A DNA stretch of 64,000 nucleotides from Carboxydothermus hydrogenoformans Z-2901 (GTDB lineage: Bacteria > Bacillota > Z-2901 > Carboxydothermales > Carboxydothermaceae), in contig NC_007503.1 in NCBI RefSeq assembly GCF_000012865.1, positions 2,239,001 to 2,303,000 on the forward strand, written 5' to 3'. Position 1 is the stretch's first letter; the number at the start of each line of letters is the position of its first letter. Below, one piece after another: positions 14,685 through 24,101 of the stretch. The position numbers were made by a program, and so were the translations under genes. Below the pieces are notes generated by a model. That model saw nothing but the letters and a program-made list of their open reading frames with translations. It was not told the origin of the DNA and made no database searches.

Positions 14685-17600
14685 TTACTGGACGGAGGTT
14701 AAAGTCCAGAAGTTGGGGTCGTAGATGTAACCGGTGTAGGTCTTGTAGCCGCCATTGCTCCAGATGGATACCCGTACTTTGTTCCATACACCTTCGCGGC
14801 CGAGGTAGCGCATCTTGTAACCTTTCTTCAATACAGCTAAGATCTTAGCATTGGCCTGCGGCGCCACCCGGAGGTTGGTCTTGGTGTAGGTAAGTTGCAC
14901 CATCTGTCCTACGTACTTGCTGTATTTGTCACCGGTGTTGGTATTGCCGCCGTTGTTGGCGGGTGGCGGTGTTACCGGTTTTTCGTATTTTACAGTTATA
15001 GTCTTGGAGGCAACGTTACCAGCAAGGTCAGCAGCTTCAACTACGATAGTATTGTCACCTTCAACAAGGTTAACGCGTACTACTTTATTAACTTCTGCTG
15101 CAGGTGCTACAAGAGCTACAGCAGCATTATTAACGGCTAATGCAGCAACCTTATCGTTATCAGTTACTTTAACAGTTACATCAACATAAGGTACTTCAAC
15201 TTTTTCGGGAGCTGTTACGGTAATTACTGGAGCTTGAGTATCTACAAATACATCAGATTTAATTTTTGCTATGGTTTCATTCGCTACATCTTTCAGTTCT
15301 ACGTTAATGTCTCCAGTTGCATTGGATTGGATATAAGTAGTGACCTGACCATTACTATCAAGGGTTAATTCTTGGCTTACACCAGCGCCAGATAATGTAA
15401 CAACATAACCAGCTAGTGCTTTACCATGAGCATCTTTTGCAGTTACCGTTATAGCTTTTGGAACAGCAACAGTTACTTTATCAGAGCTTACAGCTACTAC
15501 AGCAGGTTTTACATCAAAAGTTGCGACTTTTATGCCATTTACTTTTACTTCAAATTGCGGTGCTGCTTTGGCATCTTTATTATATTGTGCTAAAATCACA
15601 AACTCATAAGTTGAAGCACCTTGCTTATCACTATCTGTTGCAATAGTTTTTCCATCTTTTTGATATACGCTTAATACACTCAAGGTATTGGTATTTTCGG
15701 AATCTTTTACAATTGCAAAGTCAATTGGGAGTTTAATTTCTGCATTATTTCTTGGATCATAAATTACTGCCTTGATCGATTCTTTCACACTATCTGTTAT
15801 TACATTATCGCTTGGTGTTAATACAACTTTGGGTGCTACAACATCAATTTTAACTGTTCCAAAGCTCGTTCCGTTGTTTGAGGTTACAGTTATTGTTAGT
15901 GTACCTGGTTTGCTTACATTAAGGTTCCCTAAGGTAAAGCTACCAGTAGAGTCTAATGTTACATTATTCAAATCAGAGAGGCTATTTTGTGAAATGGATG
16001 CTGTTGTGTCAGAATGTTTTAAACTTACTTTGAAACCAGTTCCGGTAACTACATTGGCACCATCTTTAACTGTAATTTTTACATTTTCAGGATAATTAGC
16101 AAGTAGTGCTGTTTTATCAGCAGTTACTGTATACTTTTCATATCCAAGGAATGTATATGGAACTTTAGCCCATGTTTCATATGTTGTTGTTCCATCAGCA
16201 AGTTTCTTCATTACGATAACATAAATATTTGTTGAGCCAGGGGTATCAGCTTTAATCGTTGCGCTATAATTACCGTCAGTAATATTTGTTACTGTTCCAT
16301 CGACTATTGTATCTTTATCATTTACCACAGCAGCATCTTTAAACGTACCATCGCTACCTTTTACTTTAATGTCAGTTTTATCAAAAGCTATAATGGCGTT
16401 ATTGATAGGATTGCCATTTACGTCTTTAACAGTTACAGTAAGTGCGGTTTCCTGATCATAAATTGACTGACTTACCGATACAGTAGGCACAAATCCTTTT
16501 ACTGGAATCGATACTGTTTTTGTTACCCAAGTATCAGTTCCATTTACAGTAACTTTTGCATTTACAGTAATGTTCACGCTTCCACCAATTTTAATAGTAT
16601 TAGTTGTTACCGTCATTGCACCAGCTTTAAGTTCAATATTATTTACAGGAGTCATACCAGCTCCTGATGCACTTACATAAACTGCTTTAATAGCAGAATT
16701 TCCTGAAGTAAAATCATAACCTTTTTGGTCAAAAATAGTTTTGGTATTCAGTGCATAAATAGTAACCTTTGCCGTGCCAGTCCCTTTAAATACAAGGCCA
16801 CTTAAATCTGGATTAGCAGTAAATTTTAAAACAACTTTATCGTATACTTTGTTACCAACTGAATCAGTTCTTACATCTGAGCTAACAAATGGATCAACAG
16901 GAGTTGTAGTATACTTAACAAATTTATTATTTGTCCCAATGCTGTCGGCAACCGGTACTCCTTCTATAACCACATAATAGGTTGATCCTGATACAGAAGT
17001 ATCACCAACTTTTAAGGATTTTAAGGTTAACTTATAATTTCTACCTTCATAGGCAGTAGCAGATTCCAGGGTAGCAGTTGCTGTTTTTCCAGAAACGGTT
17101 AATTCATAATAACCAAGCTCCCTCAATACAAACAAATATTTTCCGGCAACTTTAGGCGTAATGTAGAAGTTAACCGTACCATTAGCCGCAACGCCAACAG
17201 TACCTATCGAAGAATAATAATTAGAATCACCTGTCACCCTATTATAAGGTGTTGCACCATTGCTATAATAAACTTCAAACGCGTTATACGAAGTTTCTTG
17301 TGCAACGACATATTTGCTCGAAGTCTCATCGTATTTAAATACAGTACCGCTTATTTTTACTTCCTGGCCTATCACTGGTGACGCAATAGATTGAGAACCA
17401 TCAAATTTATAGCCATGAGTGATGTATTTGACTGTAGTTCCTTTGCTTGATTTTGCTACTACAGCAAAGATGACATCCTCATTCTTATAGAAGTTGTCAC
17501 TTAAATCCGCGATAAACGTTCCTGTATTAGGATTAACAGTTGCTGAAATAACATCCCAAACAATTGGAGCATTCGTTATTTTTGTATCTTCTGCCAAAAC

Positions 17601-18422
17601 ATAAACATCGACTACTGCATCTTTATCTGTAGTACCTTCAATAGAAGTAACAGACTGACCAACATAGAGATTATTTGACTCAGGTTTGGTAATATTTAAA
17701 GTAGCTTTTCCATCAGCAGAACCAACAGCATTTGCATATGGGTTAATCTTTGGAATTATTCCAGTTGCAAGAACATAATTATTTGAACCAGTGATGTATT
17801 TAACTGTATAGTTGTGATCTCCAGTGGTGCGGTTTACATAAAAGGTAAAACTGGAAACGTTACTTTTATCAATAAATGCCGATTCATAAGTATTGCTATC
17901 CAAATATACTGCTATGACACTGCCTGACGTGATACCATTACTACCATCATATACAACCAAATCCACTTTAGCCTCATTCCAAGCGGTTGGTGTAACAGAA
18001 GCAACAGCTGGAATCACATTAAAGGAAGATGAAGAAGCTATTTCAGTCGCTGTTCCCCCTGAAGGAGTGTACTTTACACTTAAAGAATACCCACTTCCAA
18101 ATGGTACAACATTGCTTGAAGTATCTTTAAAATCACTTATATTAAATACATAATCTTTTCTTCCTGCATCTACATCCGCTTGAGCAATAGTGTAAATCGC
18201 TGTATACGTTGTCGAATTTTTTGTTAGTTCTACCGTTATTACGTCGTTAAGTGCAGGTACATCTCCTAATGTAATAGTAAGAGGCACTGTCGTTGAAATA
18301 TAATTAGTTGGATTTAAAGTAGCCGACGTGACCGCTCCAAACGCAACAGCCGGCAACATGCTGAGAAGAAATGCTACGATGGTCAGGATTGCGATAGGCT
18401 TTTTGTGTTTTAATTTTGCCAT
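14685..18422 (-). CDS. Large secreted S-layer-type protein with C-terminal SH3-like domain
   Basis: 1245 residues. A Sec signal peptide (KKPIAILTIVAFLLSMLPAV then AFG|A) leads to a long threonine/valine-rich series of Ig-like beta domains, the last being a SPAP-like GNVASKTITVKYEKP module. A PP-NNGGNTNTG linker joins an 80-residue SH3b-like end (SKYVGQMVQLTYTKTNLRVA ... YTGYIYDPNFW). No SLH domains are seen, so wall attachment would be through the SH3-like part or another route. It has its own promoter, a 380-base leader and a strong terminator, fitting a highly expressed surface protein. The paralog at 18992-21976 shares the signal peptide style and an almost identical C-terminus. Confidence 0.8.
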   Translation of the reverse strand: MAKLKHKKPIAILTIVAFLLSMLPAVAFGAVTSATLNPTNYISTTVPLTITLGDVPALNDVITVELTKNSTTYTAIYTIAQADVDAGRKDYVFNISDFKDTSSNVVPFGSGYSLSVKYTPSGGTATEIASSSSFNVIPAVASVTPTAWNEAKVDLVVYDGSNGITSGSVIAVYLDSNTYESAFIDKSNVSSFTFYVNRTTGDHNYTVKYITGSNNYVLATGIIPKINPYANAVGSADGKATLNITKPESNNLYVGQSVTSIEGTTDKDAVVDVYVLAEDTKITNAPIVWDVISATVNPNTGTFIADLSDNFYKNEDVIFAVVAKSSKGTTVKYITHGYKFDGSQSIASPVIGQEVKISGTVFKYDETSSKYVVAQETSYNAFEVYYSNGATPYNRVTGDSNYYSSIGTVGVAANGTVNFYITPKVAGKYLFVLRELGYYELTVSGKTATATLESATAYEGRNYKLTLKSLKVGDTSVSGSTYYVVIEGVPVADSIGTNNKFVKYTTTPVDPFVSSDVRTDSVGNKVYDKVVLKFTANPDLSGLVFKGTGTAKVTIYALNTKTIFDQKGYDFTSGNSAIKAVYVSASGAGMTPVNNIELKAGAMTVTTNTIKIGGSVNITVNAKVTVNGTDTWVTKTVSIPVKGFVPTVSVSQSIYDQETALTVTVKDVNGNPINNAIIAFDKTDIKVKGSDGTFKDAAVVNDKDTIVDGTVTNITDGNYSATIKADTPGSTNIYVIVMKKLADGTTTYETWAKVPYTFLGYEKYTVTADKTALLANYPENVKITVKDGANVVTGTGFKVSLKHSDTTASISQNSLSDLNNVTLDSTGSFTLGNLNVSKPGTLTITVTSNNGTSFGTVKIDVVAPKVVLTPSDNVITDSVKESIKAVIYDPRNNAEIKLPIDFAIVKDSENTNTLSVLSVYQKDGKTIATDSDKQGASTYEFVILAQYNKDAKAAPQFEVKVNGIKVATFDVKPAVVAVSSDKVTVAVPKAITVTAKDAHGKALAGYVVTLSGAGVSQELTLDSNGQVTTYIQSNATGDINVELKDVANETIAKIKSDVFVDTQAPVITVTAPEKVEVPYVDVTVKVTDNDKVAALAVNNAAVALVAPAAEVNKVVRVNLVEGDNTIVVEAADLAGNVASKTITVKYEKPVTPPPANNGGNTNTGDKYSKYVGQMVQLTYTKTNLRVAPQANAKILAVLKKGYKMRYLGREGVWNKVRVSIWSNGGYKTYTGYIYDPNFWTLTSVQ

Positions 18423-18610
18423 CTTCTAAATTTTCCCTCCTTAAAAAATTTATTTTGGGCATAAACCCATTTTTGAAACCAGAAAGGTATATTTAATTGG
18501 TCTTCCCTTTCCCGGTCTTTCCCCCCTCTCATATGTAAACTTTCTATTGTTTACACTGTTAGGAACCCTTGAAAGATTTTACAGGGTTCAAAACCTTTTA
18601 AACAATTTAA

Positions 18611-18642
18611 AATTTTGTCAGCCGGAGCTGACCCTACAATAA
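18611..18642. repeat. REP-like hairpin
   Basis: On the minus strand TGTAGGGTCAGCTCCGGCTG then ACAAAAT. It shares the frame TGTAGGGTC..CTCC....GACAAAAT with 27341-27368, with compensating changes in both stem arms. Confidence 0.6.
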
Positions 18643-18806
18643 ATCGTTACCAGTATATGCCTGGAAGTTGTATTTATTACCTATTCGCCATATTTTCTAA
18701 TTTTCCTTCTATTTTATAACATATTTTTTATTTTTTTCTTTGTGTAGAATATTTTTCTTTTTTGCCAATTGACTGGAGAATTTGGAGACAGTTCATCTAC
18801 TTATTA

Positions 18807-18835
18807 ATTTTAGGGGGTCAATCCTTAGATGTCAA
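18807..18835 (-). promoter_or_regulatory. Promoter of the first S-layer gene
   Basis: TTGACA (18835-18830), a 17-base spacer, and TAAAAT (18812-18807) on the minus strand. The same -35, spacing and -10 are found before the second S-layer gene. The transcript would have a leader of roughly 380 bases. Confidence 0.65.
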
Positions 18836-18916
18836 CCATTTTCTTGTATTTTTGTATAAGATTTCCTTTATCTTTTATATCAAAAAAATTATTTTTATCT
18901 TATTTATCTAAAATAA

Positions 18917-18990
18917 AAAACCCTCCAAGTATCCATTCCTGGAGGGTTAAGAAGGAAAAAGCCCCGGGAGTTACCCGGGGCTTTTTAGTA
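18917..18990 (-). terminator. Double terminator of the second S-layer gene
   Basis: Two hairpins in series: GCCCCGGG (18961-18968) with CCCGGGGC (18974-18981), and CCCTCCA (18921-18927) with TGGAGGG (18940-18946), each flanked by A/T runs. Confidence 0.8.
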
Positions 18991-18991
18991 T

Positions 18992-21976
18992 TTAAGCTTT
19001 AGTTAATGCCCAGAAGTAGGGATCGTAAATGTAGCCGGTGTAGGTCTTGTAGCCGCCCTTCATCCAGATGGAGACTCTTACTTTGTTCCAGACACCTTCC
19101 CGGCCGAGGTAGCGCATCTTGTAACCTGTCTTCAAGGTTACCAGGAGCTTGCCGTTAGGCGCTAACCGGAGGTTGGTCCTGGAATAAGTGAGTTTTACCA
19201 TCTGGCCGACAAACTTACTGTATTTGTCGCCAGTGTTAGTATTATCGGCCGGCGGTACAGGCTTGGTGTAAGTTACGTCAGCAGTAGCTGTGGCAATATT
19301 ACCTGCTACGTCGGCAGCTTCGACGGTAATAGTATTCTTTCCTTCCTTCAGGGTTACGGTTACTACTTTGTTTACTTCAACCATAGGAGCTACCAGTTCG
19401 ATCCGCTGGCCGTTCACCAGCAGTCCGGCGACCTTACCTTCGTCGGTAACTTTAATGTTCACATCAACGGTTTCCTTATCGGTGGTAGCCGGAGCTTCAA
19501 TGGTGATTACCGGCTTCTTGTCGTCTACAACAAATTTAGCGGTGATTTCCGGTTTGGTGATATTGGCATAAGCCGGTGCATCAACCACAATCTTGCCGGT
19601 AGCAAAGGGCGTTACGGTAAAGATTACTTTGCCATCGGCATCGGTGGTACCGGTAAGGGCAACTCCGGAGCCGTTTAAGGTTACGGTAGCGTCTTTAATC
19701 GGGTTGCCGTGAGCATCTTTTAAGGTAGCTTCAACGGCATTGTCACTTCCTACCGCTACTTCGGTTTTATTTACGGTGAGAACAGCAGGTTTTACGGTAA
19801 GTTCGGAAACCTTAATGCCGTTTACTGAAAGCTCTAATTTTCCGTCATAGCCATAGGAAGCATTCTTCGTTGCTAAAACGGTAACTTTCGCCGGTGCTCC
19901 GGTGTTATAAGCGCTGCCATCCACAGTCTTTAAAGCGTTGCCGCTTTGGTCGTAGACGCCAAAGGTAGCGGAATTGTCGTAAACGCTTAAGGTTACGGTA
20001 GTGTTGGCAGTAATTTCGGTGTTATCAATTGGGCTGTAGACTGCATAGCTGACCGCTTCTTTCTGGCTGTCGGTGAGGATGCCGTCAGCGGGTGCCAAAA
20101 CTTTAATTACCGGAAGTTTGACATTTACCGTGAAAGTACCGTATTTCTTGCCGTCGGTAGATATTACCTTAAAGTTTATGGTACCCGCTTTGGTCAAGCT
20201 TCCCAGACTTACGGTGTATTTGCCGTTGGTATAGGTGACACCGTTTACGGTTTGGCTATTACCGTCTAAGTCTGTATAGGCAACATTTACATTATCGGTT
20301 ACTCCGTAGGCTCCTTCTTTAACTGTAAAGGACACTTCCGTATCATAACCAGCAATTAAGGTTGCTTTATCCGGAGTTACGGTGTAAACGTTGCTGCCCA
20401 GGACCGGATAGGTAAGCCGGGCTTTCTTACCGCTGGGGTCAACCACATTTACCACAAAGTTTGTTACATCGGTTAAGGCGGCTGCAGAGAAGTTATACTG
20501 GCCGTTTACGATATTGGTAGTCTGTCCGCTAATGCTACCGGTGTAAGGACCGGAAATAGTAACAGTTGCGTTGTTAATGGGCGTGCCGTTTTTATCGGTA
20601 ACGGTTACTTTCGGTGAAACGGTTGCGCCGTAAACTAAATTGGCCACCGTTGCCGCATCAAGGGAAGCTTTTAAGCCATCGACCGGAATGGTCAGGGTTT
20701 TGGTTTCCTGAGTGTTGTCGGTTAAAGTTGCCACAACAGTTACGGTCACATCTCCCGCCTGGGAGGGGTTGACGGTGAAGCTGTATTCAGCTTTATTGCT
20801 ATCGCTGGCGTTGACATCGGGTCCGGTTACGGTGACTTTAACGTCTTTTAAAGTAGAATTGGCATCGCCATAAACCTTATTGTTGACATCCTTGACATAA
20901 ACCGCAAGGGTTGTGGTGGTATCTGCAGCCAGTGAAGTTACATTGGTAAAGACATTTACTTTAGCCGCCGGATTTACCGGAATGTTTAAGGTTCCCAGAA
21001 GCTCAGCGTTTTCAGTATAAAGACCATTGGCAAAATCTACCGAATCTTTCTGATAATAAGCTTTGACCGTTAAGGTTCCGATGGTGTCCAGCAGTTTTAA
21101 GTTAGAAAGATTCAAAACTCCATCGGAGTCGGATACGGCTACTTTGGTGTAATAAGTATTATCAATTACAGTTCCATAAGTGGTTCCGGTAACACTGTTT
21201 TTATCAATTTTTACACCGCTTAACTCGAAGTAATAGGTGCCGCCGGAGACGGTTACAGCCGGCTTGGCGGTAAAGGTAATGTTGTTGTCAAAGCTGCCGC
21301 CGGTAAGGGCGGTTTTATCGGCGGTAACCGCTAAGGTCTGTGGTGCTACAGTAATTTCTTCGTATTTGACAAAGTTAGTGCCATCGGTATTAGCGGTTCC
21401 CAGGGCATAGGTGCCGGCATAGGTGAAAACGGGAACGCTGATGGCAAAGCGGCCGGTGTCGGTGACGGCACTGTTACCAATTACTCCAATGGCATCATTT
21501 TCATGCTTTAAAACCATTTGCCGGCCTGCCGGTAGGCCTTTGATGGTCCCCCCAAGAATTACGTTGGTGTCTCCTACTTTGTAGCTGCCCCGAGCATCGG
21601 GGGTGTAGTCATAGCGTGAAAGGACGGTTACTACGTTGGAAACATCGGTGCCTTCTTTGACCTGGAAGGTGTAGTCTCCTTCTTTGTCAAAGACATAATT
21701 TTTGGCAAAGGTACCATCAGCAAGAGTGCTGGTAAAGGTTTCCTCGGTACCGCCTGCCGGGGTGTAGACAATAGTTACAACCCCTTTGTTGCCGTAAATG
21801 TCCACGACGCTACCGGAGACCAGGGTAGCAGTGGTGCCCGGCCTTACCGTAGTCGGGCTAAGGGTTAAGACGTACTTAGCCGGCGTACTGGCCAGGACAA
21901 AAGCGGGGAGCATGGTGAGTAAGAAAGTTGCCATCGTGATAATCGCAATGGCCTTTTTCCCCTTGAGTCTGATCAT
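18992..21976 (-). CDS. Secreted S-layer-type protein, paralog with SH3-like end
   Basis: 994 residues. The signal peptide (KKAIAIITMATFLLTMLPAF then VLAS) precedes Ig-like domains rich in Val/Thr (for example LNGSGVALTGTTDADGKVIF and GLLVNGQRIELVAPMVEVNK). A PADNTNTGDKYSK linker and an SH3b-like C-terminus (YLGREGVWNKVRVSIWMKGG ... YTGYIYDPYFWALTKA) nearly identical to the neighbouring paralog follow. No SLH or LPXTG anchor is visible. GGAGGGAAAG precedes the ATG. Its GC-rich third positions look better adapted than those of the paralog, so it may be the major layer protein; that is inference. Confidence 0.8.
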   Translation of the reverse strand: MIRLKGKKAIAIITMATFLLTMLPAFVLASTPAKYVLTLSPTTVRPGTTATLVSGSVVDIYGNKGVVTIVYTPAGGTEETFTSTLADGTFAKNYVFDKEGDYTFQVKEGTDVSNVVTVLSRYDYTPDARGSYKVGDTNVILGGTIKGLPAGRQMVLKHENDAIGVIGNSAVTDTGRFAISVPVFTYAGTYALGTANTDGTNFVKYEEITVAPQTLAVTADKTALTGGSFDNNITFTAKPAVTVSGGTYYFELSGVKIDKNSVTGTTYGTVIDNTYYTKVAVSDSDGVLNLSNLKLLDTIGTLTVKAYYQKDSVDFANGLYTENAELLGTLNIPVNPAAKVNVFTNVTSLAADTTTTLAVYVKDVNNKVYGDANSTLKDVKVTVTGPDVNASDSNKAEYSFTVNPSQAGDVTVTVVATLTDNTQETKTLTIPVDGLKASLDAATVANLVYGATVSPKVTVTDKNGTPINNATVTISGPYTGSISGQTTNIVNGQYNFSAAALTDVTNFVVNVVDPSGKKARLTYPVLGSNVYTVTPDKATLIAGYDTEVSFTVKEGAYGVTDNVNVAYTDLDGNSQTVNGVTYTNGKYTVSLGSLTKAGTINFKVISTDGKKYGTFTVNVKLPVIKVLAPADGILTDSQKEAVSYAVYSPIDNTEITANTTVTLSVYDNSATFGVYDQSGNALKTVDGSAYNTGAPAKVTVLATKNASYGYDGKLELSVNGIKVSELTVKPAVLTVNKTEVAVGSDNAVEATLKDAHGNPIKDATVTLNGSGVALTGTTDADGKVIFTVTPFATGKIVVDAPAYANITKPEITAKFVVDDKKPVITIEAPATTDKETVDVNIKVTDEGKVAGLLVNGQRIELVAPMVEVNKVVTVTLKEGKNTITVEAADVAGNIATATADVTYTKPVPPADNTNTGDKYSKFVGQMVKLTYSRTNLRLAPNGKLLVTLKTGYKMRYLGREGVWNKVRVSIWMKGGYKTYTGYIYDPYFWALTKA

Positions 21977-22370
21977 TTCTTTCCCTCCTTAAAAATTTTG
22001 TATATTTATTTAAAAATACGGAACCCTATGTAAGATTTTGGATATATCGGACATTAAGGCTATTATGGATTTTTTAGACTTTTTTTATCACATTTAAATT
22101 TTAAAGCATCACACCTTGACTGTCAATCGCTTTTAGGCATTCAGGCTTATTTTTAGCTTTTAATTAGGCGTAATTTACTTTATTTTTCTCTTTTCTGCGG
22201 TTAATTTGCTTTAAAGATTTTTTTAAGCTAATGGTATTCGACACCATTTTTAATATTTCGATACTTTTAGAGAGTTACTGCCGCTGGTTTTCTCTTCCAT
22301 CATAATATTCGTAAGCTTTGAAAATTTTCGGGGGGTTGTTTGGAGAGAAAGTTAAATTTTGCAGTTGTTT
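21977..22370. other. Leader and promoter region of the second S-layer gene
   Basis: About 390 bases without a gene. It includes the promoter at 22098-22126; from there to 22370 I see only AT-rich sequence. Confidence 0.6.
22098..22126 (-). promoter_or_regulatory. Promoter of the second S-layer gene
   Basis: Minus-strand TTGACA (22126-22121), 17-base spacer, TAAAAT (22103-22098). The leader would be about 115 bases. The architecture is the same as the promoter at 18807-18835. Confidence 0.7.
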
Positions 22371-23174
22371 TCAGGGGAGACTTTCCTGGGTAATTTGGGA
22401 GAGAATCCGTCCGGTTACCCCCGGGGATGGAAGAGATACTTTGGTCAAGGAATTTAACTTCATGGCGGGAAGCTTAGAAAAGATATCCAGTAAAACCGGT
22501 AAGGTAAGGTTGGTTTTTATATTTTGAACGAGAAAGGAAAGATGCCCGGGAACTTTCCACATTTCTCCGGGCAACAATAATTTTTGGACCAGGGCCTTTA
22601 CCAGGTCGGTGTCGTTTAGCCGCCGGCCGGCCAGGGTATCTTCAAAGATGGAAATTACCGGTACCGTTTCGCCTTTAAGGTTTACTTCTCCCAGGCGGCG
22701 GGAAAATTGTTCTACGACAGTTTGGTCAATTACGATGTAGTGAGGGATTTGGGTATTAAAGGCTTTTTCCAGGGTTCTGGTAAAGGTGGATAACCCCTTC
22801 CGGGCATAGATTTCCCCGGTGGTGAGAGTTTCTCCGGGCAGCAGGGTACGGGTAGGCACGGTAAGAAGGGCTGGGATTTTGGTTCTGGGGTTGTAGGTGA
22901 TGATGGTGATGGCTTTTAAGCCGCCCTTTTCGGTCCAAAGCAGCAAAATATTCTGGTTTGGGCAAAAATGGGCCGGAGGAGTAGGCTCGGCGCTGGGAGC
23001 AATGTAGTTTTTAATCCCTTCTTTTACGGAAAGAGGGACGGCAAGGGTAATGCCGGTGGTTTGTTCTTTTTGCCGGGATTTTAGTGGAGTTTTTTTAAGC
23101 TCACCGGTTTTTACCGGATTAAAAATAAAGATGGTAATAAACAGTATTATAATAAATATGAAGAGCCTTTTCAA
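22371..23174 (-). CDS. Short LytR-CpsA-Psr-like membrane protein
   Basis: 267 residues. The N-terminal membrane anchor (LFIFIIILFITIFIF) precedes an extracytoplasmic domain with the LCP layout: ITIITYNPRTKIPALLTVPT, then LTTGEIYARKGLSTFTRTLE and IPHYIVIDQTVVEQFSRRLG. LCP enzymes transfer polymers from lipid carriers to peptidoglycan. The canonical catalytic arginines (DSR/NxR sites) are not clear here, so this is a divergent or structural member. It is followed downstream by the S-layer genes on the same strand, which suggests a role in envelope assembly. Confidence 0.65.
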   Translation of the reverse strand: MKRLFIFIIILFITIFIFNPVKTGELKKTPLKSRQKEQTTGITLAVPLSVKEGIKNYIAPSAEPTPPAHFCPNQNILLLWTEKGGLKAITIITYNPRTKIPALLTVPTRTLLPGETLTTGEIYARKGLSTFTRTLEKAFNTQIPHYIVIDQTVVEQFSRRLGEVNLKGETVPVISIFEDTLAGRRLNDTDLVKALVQKLLLPGEMWKVPGHLSFLVQNIKTNLTLPVLLDIFSKLPAMKLNSLTKVSLPSPGVTGRILSQITQESLP

Positions 23175-23228
23175 AATAAAACCCCCTTTTGGCCTCTAAG
23201 TAATAGCTTGGGCCAAGAGAGGGGAAAA

Positions 23229-23312
23229 TATACGTTATTGGTGGTAAGTGGTAGGTGGTTGGTGGTAAGAAAAAAATCCTCAACCCACAACCTACCACAG
23301 ACAACCGATAAC
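23229..23312. repeat. GGT-patterned palindromic repeat A
   Basis: Left arm GGTGGTAAGTGGTAGGTGGT at 23230- and right arm CCACAACCTACCACAGACAA at 23285- can fold into a long hairpin. It belongs to a dispersed family also at 26507, 27423, 28525, 38639 and 39487. Confidence 0.65.
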
Positions 23313-23397
23313 TTTTTTGTAGGGTTAAGTTCATTCTGTAGAATAAATTGTTTGAAATGCCATATTTATGGTATTATTAAATCAAGAGGTGATAAGC

Positions 23398-23649
23398 ATG
23401 AAAAAAAGCGTAAAAATATTGCAACTAAAGCTTCCTTTTGACCTTGATAAAAAGTTAGCTGAACTTGCAAAAAAGAATCAAACCAGCAAAAATAAGATAA
23501 TTGTAGATTTACTTAATAATCAAATAACGGGATTAGAAGCGAGAAAATTATTAGATGAAATTAAAAACGAAATAAAACCAGAAGATGCACCAGACTGGTT
23601 TAATAAGCCTGCTTCTGAATATATTAAGGAGTTAAGGAGTGATGGATAA
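23398..23649 (+). CDS. RHH-type antitoxin of a VapBC-like pair
   Basis: 83 residues: MKKSVKILQLKLPFDLDKKL then AELAKKNQTSKNKIIVDLLN is a ribbon-helix-helix DNA-binding segment, followed by an acidic/aromatic C-terminus (DAPDWFNKPASEYIKELRSD) likely to clamp the toxin. ATG 23398 has AAGAGGTGAT upstream; the longer open frame from 23368 is ignored. The stop overlaps the following PIN-domain gene by 8 bases. A promoter was not pinned down, but repeat A lies directly upstream. Confidence 0.75.
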   Translation: MKKSVKILQLKLPFDLDKKLAELAKKNQTSKNKIIVDLLNNQITGLEARKLLDEIKNEIKPEDAPDWFNKPASEYIKELRSDG

Positions 23650-24055
23650 CCAAAATACCTTTTTAAAATTTTTAATTGATAGCTGTATTTTTATTGATTT
23701 TTTCGCAGATCGTTTAAGTAGTCTTGAAAAACAAAACTTATACACAATTTTTGAACAAGGTTTAGTTTCTACAAGTGTAATTGTTTGCCATGAAGTATTA
23801 TTTGGAATTCAAAATAAAAAACTAAAATCAAAAGTATTAAGTTTATTTGAAAAGATTGAAATTATACCTGTCACTATTGATATTTCGATTTTAGCATCCG
23901 AAATTAGAAAGCAAAATAAAAATTTGGGACATAATCTTTCATTACCAGATTCGCTTATTGCCGCCTCAGCTCAAATTAATAATTATTGGGTTATAACAAA
24001 TAATAAAAAAGATTTTTCAAGTGTTAAAGCTATAACTCTTCTTGAACTAAAATAA
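23642..24055 (+). CDS. PIN-domain ribonuclease (VapC-like toxin)
   Basis: 137 residues: FLIDSCIFIDFFADR carries the first PIN aspartate, VCHEVLFGI the glutamate, and LSLPDSLIAASAQINNYWVI the third acid. The last motif is TNNKKDF instead of T-x-D-x-D-F, as in some active VapCs. VapC toxins cleave RNA, often tRNA. ATG 23642 is chosen for overlap with the antitoxin; AAGGAG lies right against it, and a GTG three bases earlier is also possible. The pair ends at a strong bidirectional terminator. Confidence 0.8.
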   Translation: MDNQNTFLKFLIDSCIFIDFFADRLSSLEKQNLYTIFEQGLVSTSVIVCHEVLFGIQNKKLKSKVLSLFEKIEIIPVTIDISILASEIRKQNKNLGHNLSLPDSLIAASAQINNYWVITNNKKDFSSVKAITLLELK

Positions 24056-24063
24056 TACTACAA

Positions 24064-24090
24064 AAAAATCTGCCAAGGTGGCAGATTTTT
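24064..24090. terminator. Bidirectional terminator between vapC and mbl
   Basis: AAAAATCTGCC (24064-24074) pairs with GGCAGATTTTT (24080-24090); the gene on each strand ends within 20 bases. Confidence 0.85.
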
Positions 24091-24101
24091 TATTTTACAT
24101 C

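Larger units (their letters stand above)
18423..18920. other. Leader and upstream region of the first S-layer gene
   Basis: About 500 bases without a gene. It holds the promoter at 18807-18835, a long leader, a small palindrome at 18617-18632, and a GGAGGG-type ribosome-binding site just before the ATG. Confidence 0.6.

Noticed and set aside
14895-18153. Plus-strand open frames inside the first S-layer gene
   Set aside because: Shadows of the repetitive Val/Thr-rich coding sequence on the other strand.
14685-21976. SLH-domain anchoring of the surface proteins
   Set aside because: I read both C-termini and N-termini for SLH motifs and found only Ig-like and SH3-like sequence.
22318-22527. 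Short plus-strand ORF beside the LCP-like gene
   Set aside because: It overlaps the 3' end of the LCP-like gene antisense and has no family resemblance.
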